Notes: generated by a model from the sequence alone, not told the origin. Counted from the stretch's first letter, positions 26,453 to 38,977 are shown. The stretch: 64,000 bases of DNA from Haematobia irritans (GCF_050003625.1 NC_134398.1:76003635-76067634); one strand, 5' to 3'. Made by a program: numbers and translations.

Positions 26453-29136
26453 GGGTATAAACATTATATGTTTGGAACTCAAATTTTTAAACACAATATT
26501 TTTGAGTGCAAACATATAATGTTCATAAACTAGCATAATATGTTTGGGACATATATGTTAATATGTTAGAACATATTATGTTTGGGACATAAAATGTTTC
26601 TAAATATAATATGCTTGGATGCAAACATATATTAATTTAGAAATAGCCCATAAACATATATGTGTTTACAAAGAGAGACAAATTGTATGCTGGAAGTAAA
26701 ATAATGAAAGTGACCAATTGGCGCATTATAAATATATATACACAAAGAAAATTTCATTAAATATAGGAAAAATACTATGTGTGAATATAAACAAGTATAA
26801 ATTTACATATTATGACTAAAAATATATATGTTGTGATATAAGACTTCGCCAAAAATTTTATATGCTTAAGTAAAATATTAAAATGAGTATACGGAGAGAA
26901 AATTCATTCGGAACCAAGATAAAATATATATGAAAAAAAGAGCATGAGTTTTGTTTATCATTTTCGCATTACGGGCACAATTTTTTTGTTTCGTCAAAAC
27001 AAATCGGAACATAGGACGAGTAAGTCAAAATATTCAAACAAAGGTAATTAAAGGGATCTTCATAAAAACTAACGAAAGGGCACTATACACTGAACAAAAA
27101 GCATGTCCGGTTCCAAAGATTGTGTCTCCACTTTAACAATTTTGATATTGATTCCGAACCAAAGAAGCGGAGAATACAAGTATGGATGCTTTTAAGACAC
27201 AATTCTCTTTTAAATGGGGTTTTGTGTACTTGACTCTACGAAGCACATTTCAATTTTTCGCTTTTTCAGCTTTTTTTCATATGCTATAAAATGTCCGTTA
27301 AAAACAAGACTTCCAGTAGAAATTATATTATGTTTCAAGTAAAAAATGTCTTTAAAATAAAGTATTGAAAAACATATCCTATTTTTTTAATGATTTTTGC
27401 CTTGTAGTCAAGATGCAACAAATTTAAAGACAGTTTCATTAATTTTTGAAGAATTTTTCTGAATTATTAAAGTCAAGTTGACCTTAGTCCAAAATTTGTT
27501 CTTTCATGTTATGATACCCATTTTTAAGTCAAATCACTTAATTATAACGACAACACGGCTTCATTGAAAGTATCGACCTTTGAAGATCTATAAAAACAAA
27601 GATTAGTTCCTCTTTATTAATGAGTAGTCCAAGAGGAGTTTTTCGAAAATAAAAGTGGGCATTGAGTTCGAGTTTTGCCGCTAAAATTATTTCTCATTTT
27701 AGCGGCAAAACCAGAATAACATTACAACTTTTTCCGGTAAATTGTATTATAACATGGTGGGGAAAGATCCAAAGCAACAATTGAATAAGTTTATTTTCTT
27801 TAAAAGAAATTATTAAAGAAAAGTAAAATGGTAAACATGGCCATTTTAACGTGATAATGCCAATTTATACCGGCCTTAAGAATTAAATTAAGTACAAAAT
27901 TATTCGTTAATAAAAATTTATATATTTATTTGTATTTCTAAATTAATGGTGTTACATGCTAGCAAACAATTGTTCAAACCAAAATAAATTTATGTGCTGT
28001 TTTAAAAATTACTGTTTAGAATTTAAATATGTGCTTTTGAATGGTTATCGTTAAACTTAGGATTCGATGGAAAAATATTTATATATACTCGACTTCACGT
28101 TCTTCTTTTGTAAGAGTTTTTGAATTTCTTCGAAAATTTTAAACTTGTATACAAAAACCTTTATTTGTTACACAATTTTTATTGTTGCAATACAAAAAAT
28201 AATATTTGATTTGAACTCAGTCCATTTCGTTTATATCAAGCACTTTTCTTTTCTGACTTTAACTCTTTTATAAAACACACTTTACAATTTCGTAGTAAAA
28301 ATTTAATATAATTTAATATAATAGTATGTAATGCTGAACACCTTTTCGGGAACTTCCGAACGTATCTGGAATATATGTTAAAAAATATATTTAAAAAAAA
28401 AAAATGGAGTTGGTCGAAGCAGGGATCGAACCCAGGTCCCCTGTCACGCAAGGCGGACGACCAACCACTCCTCCACGCTGCCAACAAATGTATGTTTAAT
28501 AATGTTATGTTGTTAAACAATGTTATGTTTGCATCGGCTCGTGGGCGCCGCAAGCTATGCTATATAAATATAACTTATAACGATAATTATCTCTTGATGA
28601 CCACAACAGCTACGTAGGCCAGTGGTTAGTGTGCTGGCTTACAAACTGTGTGGTCCGCTGTTCGAATCCCCGTCCGGCAAAAGGTAAAATTAAAAAAAAA
28701 AATAAAATATAATAATTTCTTCTAAAATGTTTGTATTACAGAAAAATGTGCTAAAAACTAGTGGAAGTGAGAAAAATGTGAGGGAATATACAATTAGGCA
28801 GAAAAAAAATTTGAGCACAATCTTCTTTGGGAGAAAATTCTTCTAAGCATATAATATTTTTGGGTTCAAAATGTTTCCAAACATATTATATGTTCACATA
28901 AGAACATATAGTTTTTTGGAAGACAACATTATAGAATTTGGATGGAAAAATGCAAAATGTTTGGAACTTAGACTACCCAAACATATTATATTGTTTAGAC
29001 CAATATGCTTTCAAACATATTATATATTGGAAGAAATCAAACATATAAATGTTTGGGCAATACCCAAAAATTTATATGCTTGAAGCAAAATATGTTTGGG
29101 AGTATATGTTACTGAAGCGATTTTTTTTTTGAGGGT
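26453..29136. repeat. Family D long element, tandem copy 2
   Basis: This is a near-identical direct repeat of 23769-26452 and starts gtgggtataaacattat at the join. It ends ttttgagggtg at 29136, a fuller version of the family end. Its hairpin is at 27672-27711 and its tRNA-like modules are at 28411-28482 (minus) and 28614-28678 (plus). A single-base change lies in the minus-strand A box (ccactcctcc for ccactgctcc). Confidence 0.75.
28411..28678. ncRNA. Head-to-head tRNA-like modules, family D copy 2
   Basis: Module 1 lies on the minus strand at 28411-28482 and module 2 on the plus strand at 28614-28678, with the same boxes as in copy 1. The spacer between their 5' ends (about 130 bp) contains the GC-rich element cggctcgtgggcgccgcaag. 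That element is conserved in all four D copies and stands out from the AT-rich surroundings. Confidence 0.55.
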
Positions 29137-29589
29137 GCGGTGTAAATGAGGATTATATCAAACCCATACCGGTATAAAGCAAATTTGACATATCAATTCA
29201 TGGTTCTAGATTTACAATTTCAGGAAAAATGTGTTTTACATGTAGATTTCAAATTTTAATGGAATCGGATAAAAATGTCGGTTTTCTAGATTCCAGAATT
29301 CAAATCGGAAGATAGGCCCTAATTGGAGTTAGACAAAACCGACACCCTTTATATACCACACACATATTTGCGAGCCTATAATACCTTTAGATTTCAATTT
29401 TCAAATCGGATAGAAATTACAATGTCTCGATGCTAAAGAACGCAAAACATGGGCCGATATAGCCCATTTGCAAACTTGACCTGCCTGCAGACAAAAGAAT
29501 TTCAACTCGATAACTTCATTATTGTAGGCTGTAGCGTGATTACAAAAGACATTTGATCAAATACATTGTTTTTCGATTTATACTATACA
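29137..29589. repeat. Diverged family B fragment (minus)
   Basis: The stretch resembles the 5' body of B in reverse (atgaggattatatcaaacc, tagcccatttgcaaacttga, cctgcctgcagacaaaag, gtagcgtgattaca). It is too diverged to define ends, and no gene is seen. Confidence 0.5.
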
Positions 29590-29875
29590 TATATTTAAAT
29601 AAAATCAAATATGTATAATACAATATTTAATTGAGAAGAAATTGGTTTCTACTTTGGTCATGAGCTCTATTAAGGTCGGGAAGCACAACCGAATGATGAA
29701 GGTAGCAACAACCGATATCGTCGGCAGACCCAACCTACACCATGTGAGATATTAGTTGTGTCAATCGAATCAGTCGGGTGGCACAACTGCCAACTGGTAG
29801 TTGCTACAACTGCCAAAAGGAGGTTGGCAATAAATTCGATTGTCACAACCAATCTATATTCTCTGTGTGTGTAGT
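29590..29875. repeat. Family F repeat, copy 2
   Basis: It matches 22560-22835 as described there. The short open frame on its minus strand (29670-29900) is not conserved in copy 1 and is not called as a gene. Confidence 0.55.
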
Positions 29876-30432
29876 ATATGATATTTAACAACCATGCCAA
29901 AAGTGGTCCATATTAGTCCATAATCATATATAGCCCCCATATAAACCGATCCCGAGATTTGGTTTTGGAGCCTCTTGGAGGAGCAAATTTCATCCGAGTC
30001 AGTTGAAATTTGGTACATTGTGCTAGTATATGACCGTTAACAACCATGCCTAACTAGGTCCATATCGGTCTATAGTTATATATAGCCCTCAGATAAATCG
30101 ATCCCCAATCACACAAAAATTGGTCCATATCAAGTTCATAATTGTATATAGCCCCCATATAAGCGGCCCCCATATTTCAATTCTGGCTCCCTACATACCG
30201 TGCAAAAGTCCATATCGATTCGTAATTATTTGTAGACTTACCTACACATACCTTTTTTGTCTAATATATACCACGTATGGACTAACTCACAATTTAGAAA
30301 ACGATTTAAGATACCACAACCCAAGTAATTCGATTGTGGATGACAGTCTTCCATAGAAGTTTCTACGCAATCCATGGTGGAGGGTACATAAGATTCGGCC
30401 TGGCCGAACTTACGGCCATATATACTTGTTCC
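29876..30432 (+). repeat. Family C repeat, 3' part
   Basis: It has three degenerate C modules (atatatagcccccatataaa) and then the C terminus: gcaatccatggtggagggta, gattcggcctggccgaactt and gtatatacttg-like atatatacttgttcc at the end. The terminal block is almost identical to 32620-32686. Confidence 0.7.
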
Positions 30433-30825
30433 AATTACAATTCCCTTTTTTGTGTTCACATAAAACCATGTGCTACTTCCGAATAAATAAATTAACACAA
30501 AACTGTAATTCCGTATTCTCCGTCCACTCCAAGCAACAATCAACACACGACTGACGCGCAAAGTGAAAACCGTGTATACCTCAATGTTTTTATAAAATTC
30601 CTTTCGCTGCAAAAAGTTAAAAAATTAAATGACCGCGAAAAATGGTATTTATGGCCATGTAATAGTTCTAGATATGTCTATACGTCTATAAAAAATATTT
30701 TTTCCCCTGCAACAAAGTCAAAAAAAAATTTAATGGTCAGGTACATGATTTTTCCGACCATTTAATGGTCTCAAATTCTAGGAGGGTTCTGTACTTGGAT
30801 GCATCCCATTCTGGTGCATGGCTTT
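30433..30825. repeat. Family E relic (uninterrupted)
   Basis: The segment matches 41310-41460 plus 41954-42180 (ttgtgttcacataaaacca, gtattctccgtccactcc, cacacgactgacgcgcaaa, accatttaatggtctcaaat). Here the region is not interrupted by the 492-bp MITE found in the other copy, so it serves as the empty site for that insertion. No gene is seen. Confidence 0.6.
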
Positions 30826-32686
30826 CATTTTTATACCCTCCATCCTTGTCATTCCGTTTGTAACACATCGAAATATTGCTCTAAGACCCCATAAAGTATA
30901 TATATTCTGGGTCGTGGTGAAATTCTGAGTCGATCTAAGCATGTCCGTCTGTTGAAATCACGCTAACTTCCGAACGAAACAAGCTATCGACTTGAAACTT
31001 GGCACAAGTAGTTGTTATCGATGTAGGTCGGATGGTATTGAAAATGGGCCATATCGGTCCACTTTTACGTATAGCCCCCATATGAAGGGACCCTCAGATT
31101 TGGCTTGTGGAGCCTCTAACAGAAGCATATTTCATCCGATCCGGCTGAAATTTGGTACATGGTGTTGGTATATGGTCTCTAACAATCATGCAAAAATTGG
31201 TCCACATCGGTCCATAATTATATAGCCCCCATATAAACCGATCCCCAGATTTGGCTTGCGGATCCTCAAGGAGAAGCAAATTTCATCCGATCCGGCTGAA
31301 ATTCGGTACATGATGTTGGTATATGGTCTCTAACAACCACGCAAAAATTGGTCCACATCGGTCCATAATTATATATAGACCCCATATAAACCGATCTCCA
31401 GATTTGGCTTGCGAAGCCTCAAAGAGAAGCAAATTGCATCCGATCCGGCTGAAATTTGGTACATGGTGTTGGTATATGGTCTCTAACAACCGTGCAAAAA
31501 TAGGTCCACATCGGTCCATAATTATATATAGCGCCCATATAAACCGATCCCCAGATTTGGGTTGCGGAGCCTCAAAGAGAAGCAAATTTCATCCGATCCG
31601 CCTGAAATTTGGTACATGATATTGGTATATGGTCTCTAACAACCATGCAAAAATTGGTCCACATCGGTTCATAATTATATATAGCCCCCATATAAACCGA
31701 TCTCCAGATTTGGCTTGCGAAGTCTCCAAGAGAAGCAAATTTCATCCAATCCGGTTGTAATTTGGAACATGGTGTTAGTATATGACATTTAACAAGCGTG
31801 GCAGAATTGGTCCATATCGGTCTATAATTATATATAGCCCCCATATAAAACGTTCTCCAGATTTGACCTCCGGAGCCTCTTGGAGGGGCAAAATTCATCC
31901 GATCCGGTTCAAATTAGGAACGTGGTGTTAGTATATGGTCGCTAACAATCATACCAAAATTGGTCCAATCACACAAAAATTGGTCCATATCGGTTCATAA
32001 TCATGGTTGCCACTAGAGCCAAAAATAGTCTACCAAAATTTTATTTCTATAGAAAATTTTGTCAAAATTTTATTTCTATAGAAAATTTTGTCAAAATTTT
32101 ATTTCTAGAGAAAATTTTGTTAAAATTTTATTCGGTTCATAATAAAATTTTCATCACTGTCAAAATTTTATTTCTATAGAAAATTTTGTTCAAATTTTAT
32201 TCGGTTCATAATCATGGTTGCCACTCGAGCCAAAAATAATCTACCAAGATTTTATTTCTATAGAAAATTTTGTCAAAAGTTTATTTCTATAGAAAATTTT
32301 GTCAAAAGTTTATTTCTATAGAAAATTTTGTTAAAATTTTATTTCTATAGAAAATTTTGTCAAAATTTTTATTTCTATAGAAAATTTTGTGAAAATTTTA
32401 TTTCTGTAGAAAATTTTGTCAAAATTTTATGTCTACTTTGTCAAACTGAATTATATACATATTTGATCGATCTTTTTTGATTTAATATATACCACGTATG
32501 GACTTACATACAATTTAGAAGATGGTGTTAGGAGGTTTTAAGATACCTTGCCATCGGCAAGCGTTACCGCAACTTAAGTAATTCGATTGTGGATGGCAGT
32601 GTTTAGAAGAAGTTTCTACGCAATCCATGATGGAGGGTACATAAGCTTCGGCCTGGCCGAACTTACGGCCGTATATACTTGTTTGC
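30826..32686 (+). repeat. Family C repeat, complete copy
   Basis: It starts ttataccctccatccttgtc with gtcattccgtttgtaacac and ends gattcggcctggccgaactt-type sequence plus gtatatacttgttt. Inside are five or six modules of about 175 bp (30.99-31.98 kb) and a separate minisatellite (32012-32440). The termini are shared with family B, which supports one superfamily with interchangeable internal arrays. Open frames on both strands through the modules come from the repeat. Confidence 0.8.
32012..32440. repeat. Minisatellite of about 27-29 bp units (atttctatagaaaattttgtc)
   Basis: About a dozen units of the tttctatagaaaattttgtc type are arranged head to tail. Each unit is itself partly palindromic around tctatagaaa. 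Two interruptions carry the same catggttgccact...gagccaaaaata leader (32003 and 32213), so two arrays were joined. Confidence 0.85.
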
Positions 32687-33463
32687 TTTTTATTTGAGGT
32701 TTTTTACTTGAAATTACAGAGAAATTATGCATTTTGGTAGCAATTCAAAAAAAATACCGCCATAGCAAAGGGAATTTTTTTAAGTTATTTGTACATACCT
32801 ATGTTCTTCAAAGCCTTTGTTTATTCGTTTTTTCTATGAAATTTATTTTAATAACATATATTTTGAAAAGAGTACGTTCAGTCAGAACATATTCCAAATT
32901 AGGGTGAGAACGCCGTATAAATGGAAATTTCGAGATTCCATGGCAACCGTCAAACTAAAACATCTCGCTGAAATGTTTTGGAGAAACGAATGAGGTAAAA
33001 GTGTCAGTGGGAATATACATAAAGCTCTTTTATTATTTTGTTTAGTCTGATTTTAATTCGATTTAATTAAAAAATAGTAATTGATATTAATATTATTCTT
33101 TCATAAAAAATATCTTAATAACTCTGCAAACAACGCTTCGCCAAAAGAGTAGTGAAAATAATTTTTGCCACAATTTACCACCTATCTTGACGAGGTCTAG
33201 CCCATATCCTTATAGCATTGCTATTGCTAATAGCAAAAATTAATATTTTACCAATACCTGTAATATCAAATCATAAATGCACTTTTGCCAATTTGCATTA
33301 AATTGGCTTAAACACTCACATTTACTAACATTGTGTTTCGTCCTAGTGTGTTATATTAATTGTAGAGAAATTCATTTGAGATGGTACAAACAATTTTGAT
33401 CTACACAGTGGTGAAGGGTATAATTTAGTCGGCCTGCCCGACTTTAGACTGTACTTACTTGTT
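32687..33463. repeat. Diverged family A 3' end; otherwise no gene
   Basis: Positions about 33330-33463 have the A-type end (gatctacacagtggtgaagg, gtataatttagtcggcctgc) followed by an acttacttg terminus. Positions 32687-33330 are AT-rich with no feature I can name. Confidence 0.5.
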
Positions 33464-33592
33464 TTTTTTTTTATAAACAACGTAAATTAATTTTGAAAAT
33501 TAACATTCGAATCAAATTAATTTACAAAAACTAAAACATTTATATGCATATTTTATTGTATATTTAACTAAAATACAAATTAAAACCTAAGC

Positions 33593-33754
33593 ATGACTCG
33601 GAAGGCACTAAAGAAGAAAGTATTGATGCGAGAGTGTATACAGCATATCGACGTCCGAAGAGCGCTAAAGAAATACCAGATGGTGGAAATTCCGAAAGGA
33701 AAAGCAGCTATAACACCCTATTTCAAAAATTGTAAGTACATTGTGGAGAACTAG
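33593..33754 (+). CDS. Short basic open frame, possible first exon
   Basis: An ATG frame of 53 codons, rich in Lys and Arg, runs to TAG at 33752. A good donor (ttgtaagtac, GT at 33732) lies inside it, so the real exon could end at 33731 and splice into the transposase-like pseudogene downstream. I do not recognise the peptide. It may simply be the degenerate start of that gene. Confidence 0.25.
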   Translation: MTRKALKKKVLMRECIQHIDVRRALKKYQMVEIPKGKAAITPYFKNCKYIVEN

Positions 33755-33841
33755 ATCATATTTTAGAAAACAACAATGTCTTCTCCAATAAAAAAGTAAT
33801 GCAAGATTATCTACGACATCGTTAACAATGTTTGAGATCTC

Positions 33842-35649
33842 AACGTATATTCAAGTAAATTCAATAACGATCGTTCTGTATACACCATTTATGCGTATTG
33901 CAATGATAACGCGTGCTGTACCTTTAAATTCCAATTGAACATGGGTAATAAAACCTGCATGGTTTTCAGATTAAAGGAAGAACTTCAACATCAAATTGGA
34001 TATAACAAATGCTACCAAATTAGAGGTATAAAGCGACACGTTCTTAAAGCAGAGCTTCTAAAAAAGAAATACGTGCTCTATAGAAAGGAAACCATAAACA
34101 AGCAATCAAAGTATTTGCGATTAATTTGGAAAAAACAAAATGTGCGTCCATTTGCAACTATTAGAAAAGCTCGTTCGGAAGCGATGAGTGAAACGAGTTA
34201 CAAAAAGTATATACAACGCCTGGCTACACCATTAAGAGTTTACCTTTATACTATTGAAAGATTGCAAATGTTGCACAAATATGACTCATTGTTATCGAAA
34301 AAATCAGAATTGATGCGACAGGAGGAGTTATTCAGCTAATAAGTTGTGCGAATAAAAGAGTTTTCTTATATTCAATAATATCGCACTCTCCAGAATATAT
34401 ATCCAGGTGCGGACGCCATACTTTCATGCCACACTAGGTACTAGATTTCACTGTTTTTACACCAGTTGAAGGATGCTTGTAAAGAAAACAATATTCTGTG
34501 GCCTATATGTAACAGAATTGTTACTGATTGCAGCTATGCAATCATAAATTCGATTGTGTCCGAATTAATTGGACTTGAAAATATTCAAGAGTACTTAATA
34601 AAATGCTACCAATTTTTGCACAGTGTACCTTACCAAAAACTAAACTTCGTAGTATGCCAATTCTGCACGAGTCATTATTCAAAAATTATTTGCAAAGATA
34701 TCGACGAAAGAGCGCCACTAAAAAACATAAAACTGCGAGAATTTTTACGCGAAGCAATTATTGGCTTTAAACTTCACAACATTGAAGGAGTGCAAAGATT
34801 GGTTTAAAATGCTTTCCATTATACTGAACGGTCGCTACTAAACCATGAAGTTTCCAGAAAAATGAATAAATTTTTAAAATTTGCAAAAAACCCAATCGAA
34901 GAAAATATATTTGATGATCAAAATGGAAAAATATTTTTGAAGGAGCTAAAAGCTAACACTCTGGACAAAATAGCTAACTCAAGTCCATTTACAGCGGAAT
35001 TCCAAGACATTTTGTCAAATACAGCAACACTACAATTGCTTGAAGTAGATGAGCTAGAAAATCGCTTATATTGTCCACAATCTTTAGATATTTTGTTGAA
35101 AAAGTATGTTGCATTCCTACCTTTTTGGACGAACATAATTGGTTACCATATCTCCATTAATAAAGAACATGTAAGTAATGGACCAATTGAGGTGCACTAT
35201 AAAAATGTAAAACACCTCGTTCTCCAAGGACAAAAACATAAACTTGGCCGAGCAATTAGGTCAATGGAAAAATATTATCGGTCCATTACAAGCGATATAG
35301 ATGCAATATATTTTGATTCCAAAATTCTGGAGAACATAATTCCTGGAACCAAAATCAAATCTTCCAACACAAATCATGCTACAAAAAGATCAAAGTTTTT
35401 TAGGAAAATTGCCAACAAAGCCGTGTAAAACAACCAATGTTCACAAAAGTGTTCTCCGGTCTTCACAAAATAAAGGATAAAATTGAAAATCTCGAAATCG
35501 ACAGATTTACGCTTCAACACGATCATGATCGCAGTTTGATAACAACTCCGCAGAATAATCCCTACAAACTGTATTCTTATGAAACTTTGACTAACTTTTA
35601 CCAGGATACACTATTCATATACGACCTCAAGAATGTCTACGATGAATAG
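33842..35649 (+). pseudogene. Decayed transposase-like gene (insect MULE/KDZ-type protein), several frames
   Basis: Coding-like pieces occur in succession on the plus strand: about 33842-34339 (a cysteine-bearing N-terminal part, then a helical block ending PLRVYLYTIERLQML), 34466-34807 (WPICNRIVTDCSYAIINS and a later CQFCTSH), 34862-35428 (an FLPFWTNIIGYHI and VKHLVLQGQKHKLGR part) and 35437-35649. Order and motifs fit, from memory, a family of large insect transposase-like proteins. In these, a TD-S-AL motif starts an RNase H-like core, and an 'E-W/H-K-h-vl' stretch precedes the C-terminal Ulp1-like protease seen here at 36235. At least three frameshifts or stops separate the pieces, so the gene is dead unless introns explain some gaps. 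A non-LTR fragment is embedded at its 3' part. Confidence 0.45.
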
Positions 35650-36083
35650 CTAATTTGGTTAGGTTCGCATCGCATTCCATAATGAGTTTCGTCTTTGTTT
35701 TCAGTGACTCCTCAACTAAGGTCTTAACGGCACATGGAGGCATCTCCCTGTCATGTCCCATGTAGACCGAAGATACCCAATATTTACATTTGGCTATTTT
35801 TAAATTGGCAACGACAGTGTCTGCATTGCACATTGAAGGAAGCAGAAACAAGCTCGTTTTTAGCAATTATACAGGCTCGATTTACATCATTACCAGTCTA
35901 CTGCAATAGTTTGAACCCCGGAGTACTTAATTCACATATTTTGTTTCTATAAACATGTGGTTCTTGAATAACAACTATGTCTATGTCCCCTTTCATCAGG
36001 AGAACTTTTAAGGCAGCACATGCAGCCTTACAATTATGAAGATTTATCTGAAGGATCCGTAAGACCATCGAGATTTTCAACAA
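35627..36083 (-). pseudogene. Non-LTR retrotransposon endonuclease (EEP) fragment
   Basis: On the minus strand, 36083-35898 encodes the start of an exonuclease-endonuclease-phosphatase domain (LRILQINLHNCKAA, DIVVIQEPHVY, TPGFKLLQ). Positions 35866-35627 encode a later part in another frame (WVSSVYMGHD, LVEESLK, MECDAN). The QEP and DAN motifs are the metal-binding and catalytic blocks of Jockey/R1/LOA-type ORF2 endonucleases. There is a frame break near 35870-35895, and the catalytic C-terminus and RT are missing. It lies antisense within the transposase/Ulp1 pseudogene and probably inserted into it. Confidence 0.8.
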
Positions 36084-36234
36084 CCGTCACATCAGCCGCT
36101 TCAATCGAGTCATCAAGAATGTCCTCTTCAGAGATCTCGGTGACTCTCGCAATAACCATAGGTTCAACTTTGGTGAGTTCTGAGGCAGTAGAAACCTCCT
36201 ATGAGGACAACATAATATCATTGTTAAAAAGCAA

Positions 36235-36540
36235 TTGATTTTCGACAAAGAACATGATAATGTGGAATGCGGTATATTTATATTACAGTATGCTGAGAGA
36301 TTTGTGAGTATGCCTATGACAAATTTAGAAGCGAAATCCCCATACAGAAAGAGAATGCATACAAAACTTTTGGAGTATTCTAGTCTAAATATATGTTTGC
36401 ATTGCTCTGCTACAAGGAATACTGCTATTGCGTGTGTTCAATGTAACAAAAAGCTTTGTTCTGGTTGTATCAGAGATTTATACTTCAAAGAAAATATAAC
36501 AGACATACATGTAAATTGTGTGAATTTGAAAATAGTTTAA
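36235..36540 (+). pseudogene. Ulp1-like cysteine protease C-terminus with zinc-binding tail
   Basis: The frame begins with NVECGIFILQYAERFV, the catalytic-Cys block of C48 (Ulp1/SENP) proteases (usually DCGIFLLQY; here Asp is Glu). It continues about 60 residues to C-x2-C...C-x2-C...C-x2-C cysteines (LHCSATRN, CVQCNKKLCSGC) that look like a small zinc-binding tail. The upstream His-Asp part of the protease is not visible. Ulp1 domains are fused to transposases in several eukaryotic DNA-transposon families, so I read this as the 3' end of the 33842 gene. Confidence 0.5.
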
Positions 36541-37905
36541 AATGAATTAGGTTTTCCTTTTCATTATTTTTTTCATTAATTATCAATACCATTTTGTTAA
36601 AAAAGGTTCAAAAAAATTTTGCTACTGAATTTTGATACCATTTAGATATTGATATCAAAATCTATAAGGGAAACCCTTAACAGTGACTTATTTTTCTATA
36701 ATTATCCCTGTATTGTATATCAACCGATTATATTTCTAATACCAATCTAATATATTTTTCTTTCCTTAAACAGAATTCCAAAGGACAAGTGTATCAATCG
36801 GTAATAAATAGTTCTAAACCAGGTAGTATTGATAAGGCACCAACAATTTTAATATGACCTAGATCCATAAACCAATCTAATGGTTTTTCCTTCATTTAAG
36901 GAGAAGTGAATTGTGTGCAAAGCACATCTTGGATTGTATGTCTACTGGGGATGCCAGCCAAGTAAAATATTTGGCAACGCGCAACAAGTATTACCTCTTG
37001 GTTGTGTGGAAACCTATTCATTCACCATATTGTATGTACTGAGATTTTAGGAGGACCTTTCCATCTTCTAGTACGCGTAGATTGTTTTATTGACTTATAA
37101 ATTATTCAGCTTCGATAAAAGTACACTAAATTCAAGCTGTGATCTACAGACCGGTACTATGTTCGGTTTTTGAGTTGAAAATCACTTTATTTTCGCGATT
37201 ATGAAAGCAAACATATTTCTTTTAAATCTTGACGAAACCTCAACGACAAATAACGTGCGTATCAATGAAGTAAATTTTCTGCTGAAAATGAAGCTATTTT
37301 AAAAAAGTAACGACTAAAATTCCCGCTCGAAAAGTACCGGCAATAAAGTTTGCTAAAACAGCAGTTTCTGTCTGCTGAAAAAGCGGCGAATGTACAAAAA
37401 AACTGAGTTTTGAAACAGCAAAACTCAATATCTGTGAATTTAGAGAAAATACACCTTTAAGGGGTCCCAAAAACTTCTGTAGAAACATGTGGAAAATTAT
37501 TAGTATATTGTGTTTAAAAATTGTGCCCAAAACACATTTTGTTTATATCGGAACATATGAAAAACATATTTTTCAACAGTGCGTCGTAAAATTTTTTTCC
37601 ATCAAACTTCGATTTACGTCGTCGATTTTTTTGCCCACTTCATCAGAAACGCCTTCTGTAAGTAAAATAAGTATCAATGATGATGATATCGAAACATTTT
37701 GTTCTGAAATTCTTACCGAAATTACTGAATTACTTTTATTTTGAAGTTTTTTTTTTTTTGTTATGTACATGCACATACAAAATAAATGGACTTAGGAGTA
37801 AGTATGAGCAATTTTTAATTCGGTTTACGTCGTTTCGATTAAATTCGTGTTACTGTATTTCGACGTGTTACAAACGGAATGACAAAGTTAATATACACCC
37901 ATCTT
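36541..37905. other. No gene recognised
   Basis: This is AT-rich sequence with only short open frames (for example 37294-37530 minus, 37487-37744 plus) that show no motif I know. Positions 37857-37895 repeat the gttacaaacggaatgac end-block of families B/C in reverse. No RNA gene is seen. Confidence 0.5.
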
Positions 37906-38471
37906 CACGGACGAAAAAGACTGTTCATATGTCTGGGTGTAAGAATTATATGTTTGGAACTCAAACTTTTGAACACAATATTTTTAAGTGCAATCATATA
38001 ATGTTCATAAACTAGCATAATATGTTTGGAACATATATGTTAATATGTAAGAACATATTATGTTTTGGACATAAAATGTTTGTAAATATAATATGCTTGG
38101 ATTCAAACATATATTAATTTAGGAATAGACTATAAACATATATGTGTGTATGCTGGAAGTAAAATAATGAAAGTAACCAATTGGCGCCTTAAAAATATAT
38201 ATACACAAAGAAAATTCCATTAAAGATTGGAAACTACTATATGTGAATATAAACATGTATAAATTTACAAATTTGGAGTAAACATATATATGTTGTGATA
38301 TAAGACCGCCAAAAATTGTATATGCTTAAGTAAAAAGATTAAAATGAGTATTCGGAGAGAAAATTCATTCGGAACCAAGAGAAAAGACATTTAAAAAAAA
38401 GCATGAGTTGTGTTTATCATTTTCGCATTACGGGCACTTTTTTTTGTTTCGTCAAAACAAATCGGAACGTA

Positions 38472-38977
38472 CACTGAAAAAACAGTGAACCCACCAGGAA
38501 GAAAACTTTCAGTTAATTTTAGAAAATTTTGAATATTTGTAGAAAATTTTAACTAAACAGTATTACAAACGTTGACATCACATAAAAATAAGTAAATATT
38601 TTTCAACAAACACAAGAAAATTTATTAGACATAACTAAGTTTTTTCACTTGTTAAAGAAAATTTTGTAGTTTGAAGAAAAAACTTGGAGTTCAAAATTGC
38701 AAGAATGTCTTTAGTGACATACGAAGTTCACGATGGACGCATTTTTGGTAAAATTTACAAATTTAAAGAAATTCTGAACTATTTTATGGAAGACACGAAT
38801 TTAGTTAATCTTTATGCTTCATTTGAGTATATTTTTTTCCTCGGGTTTAGTTAATTTAACTAACGTACACAAAAAAGTATTAGAGTAAAGAAAACTTTCT
38901 CCAAACATAATATTTCTATGAACTAAAATAAAGTTAAATTGGCTTTAGTGAAATAGAGAGTTCACTTTTTTTGAGTG
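38472..38977. mobile_element. 506-bp MITE with cactgaaaaaa...tttttttgagtg termini
   Basis: The ends CACTGAAAAAACAGTGAAC and GTTCACTTTTTTTGAGTG are imperfect inverted repeats. The undisturbed sequence in D copies 1 and 2 (ggaacgtaggacgag) shows the insertion point. The flanks here are ta and aa, consistent with a TA target duplication with one later change, as in Tc1/mariner-type MITEs. No ORF is present. A relic of the same family ends at 17838. Confidence 0.75.

Noticed and set aside
31094..31898. Open frames on both strands through the family C modules
   Set aside because: The module length happens to be open in several frames. The encoded peptides are simply the repeat, with no conserved domain.
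36020..36238. 72-aa Ser/Thr-rich plus-strand frame
   Set aside because: It is antisense to the non-LTR endonuclease fragment and its upstream sequence, and the EEP motifs on the minus strand explain the openness.
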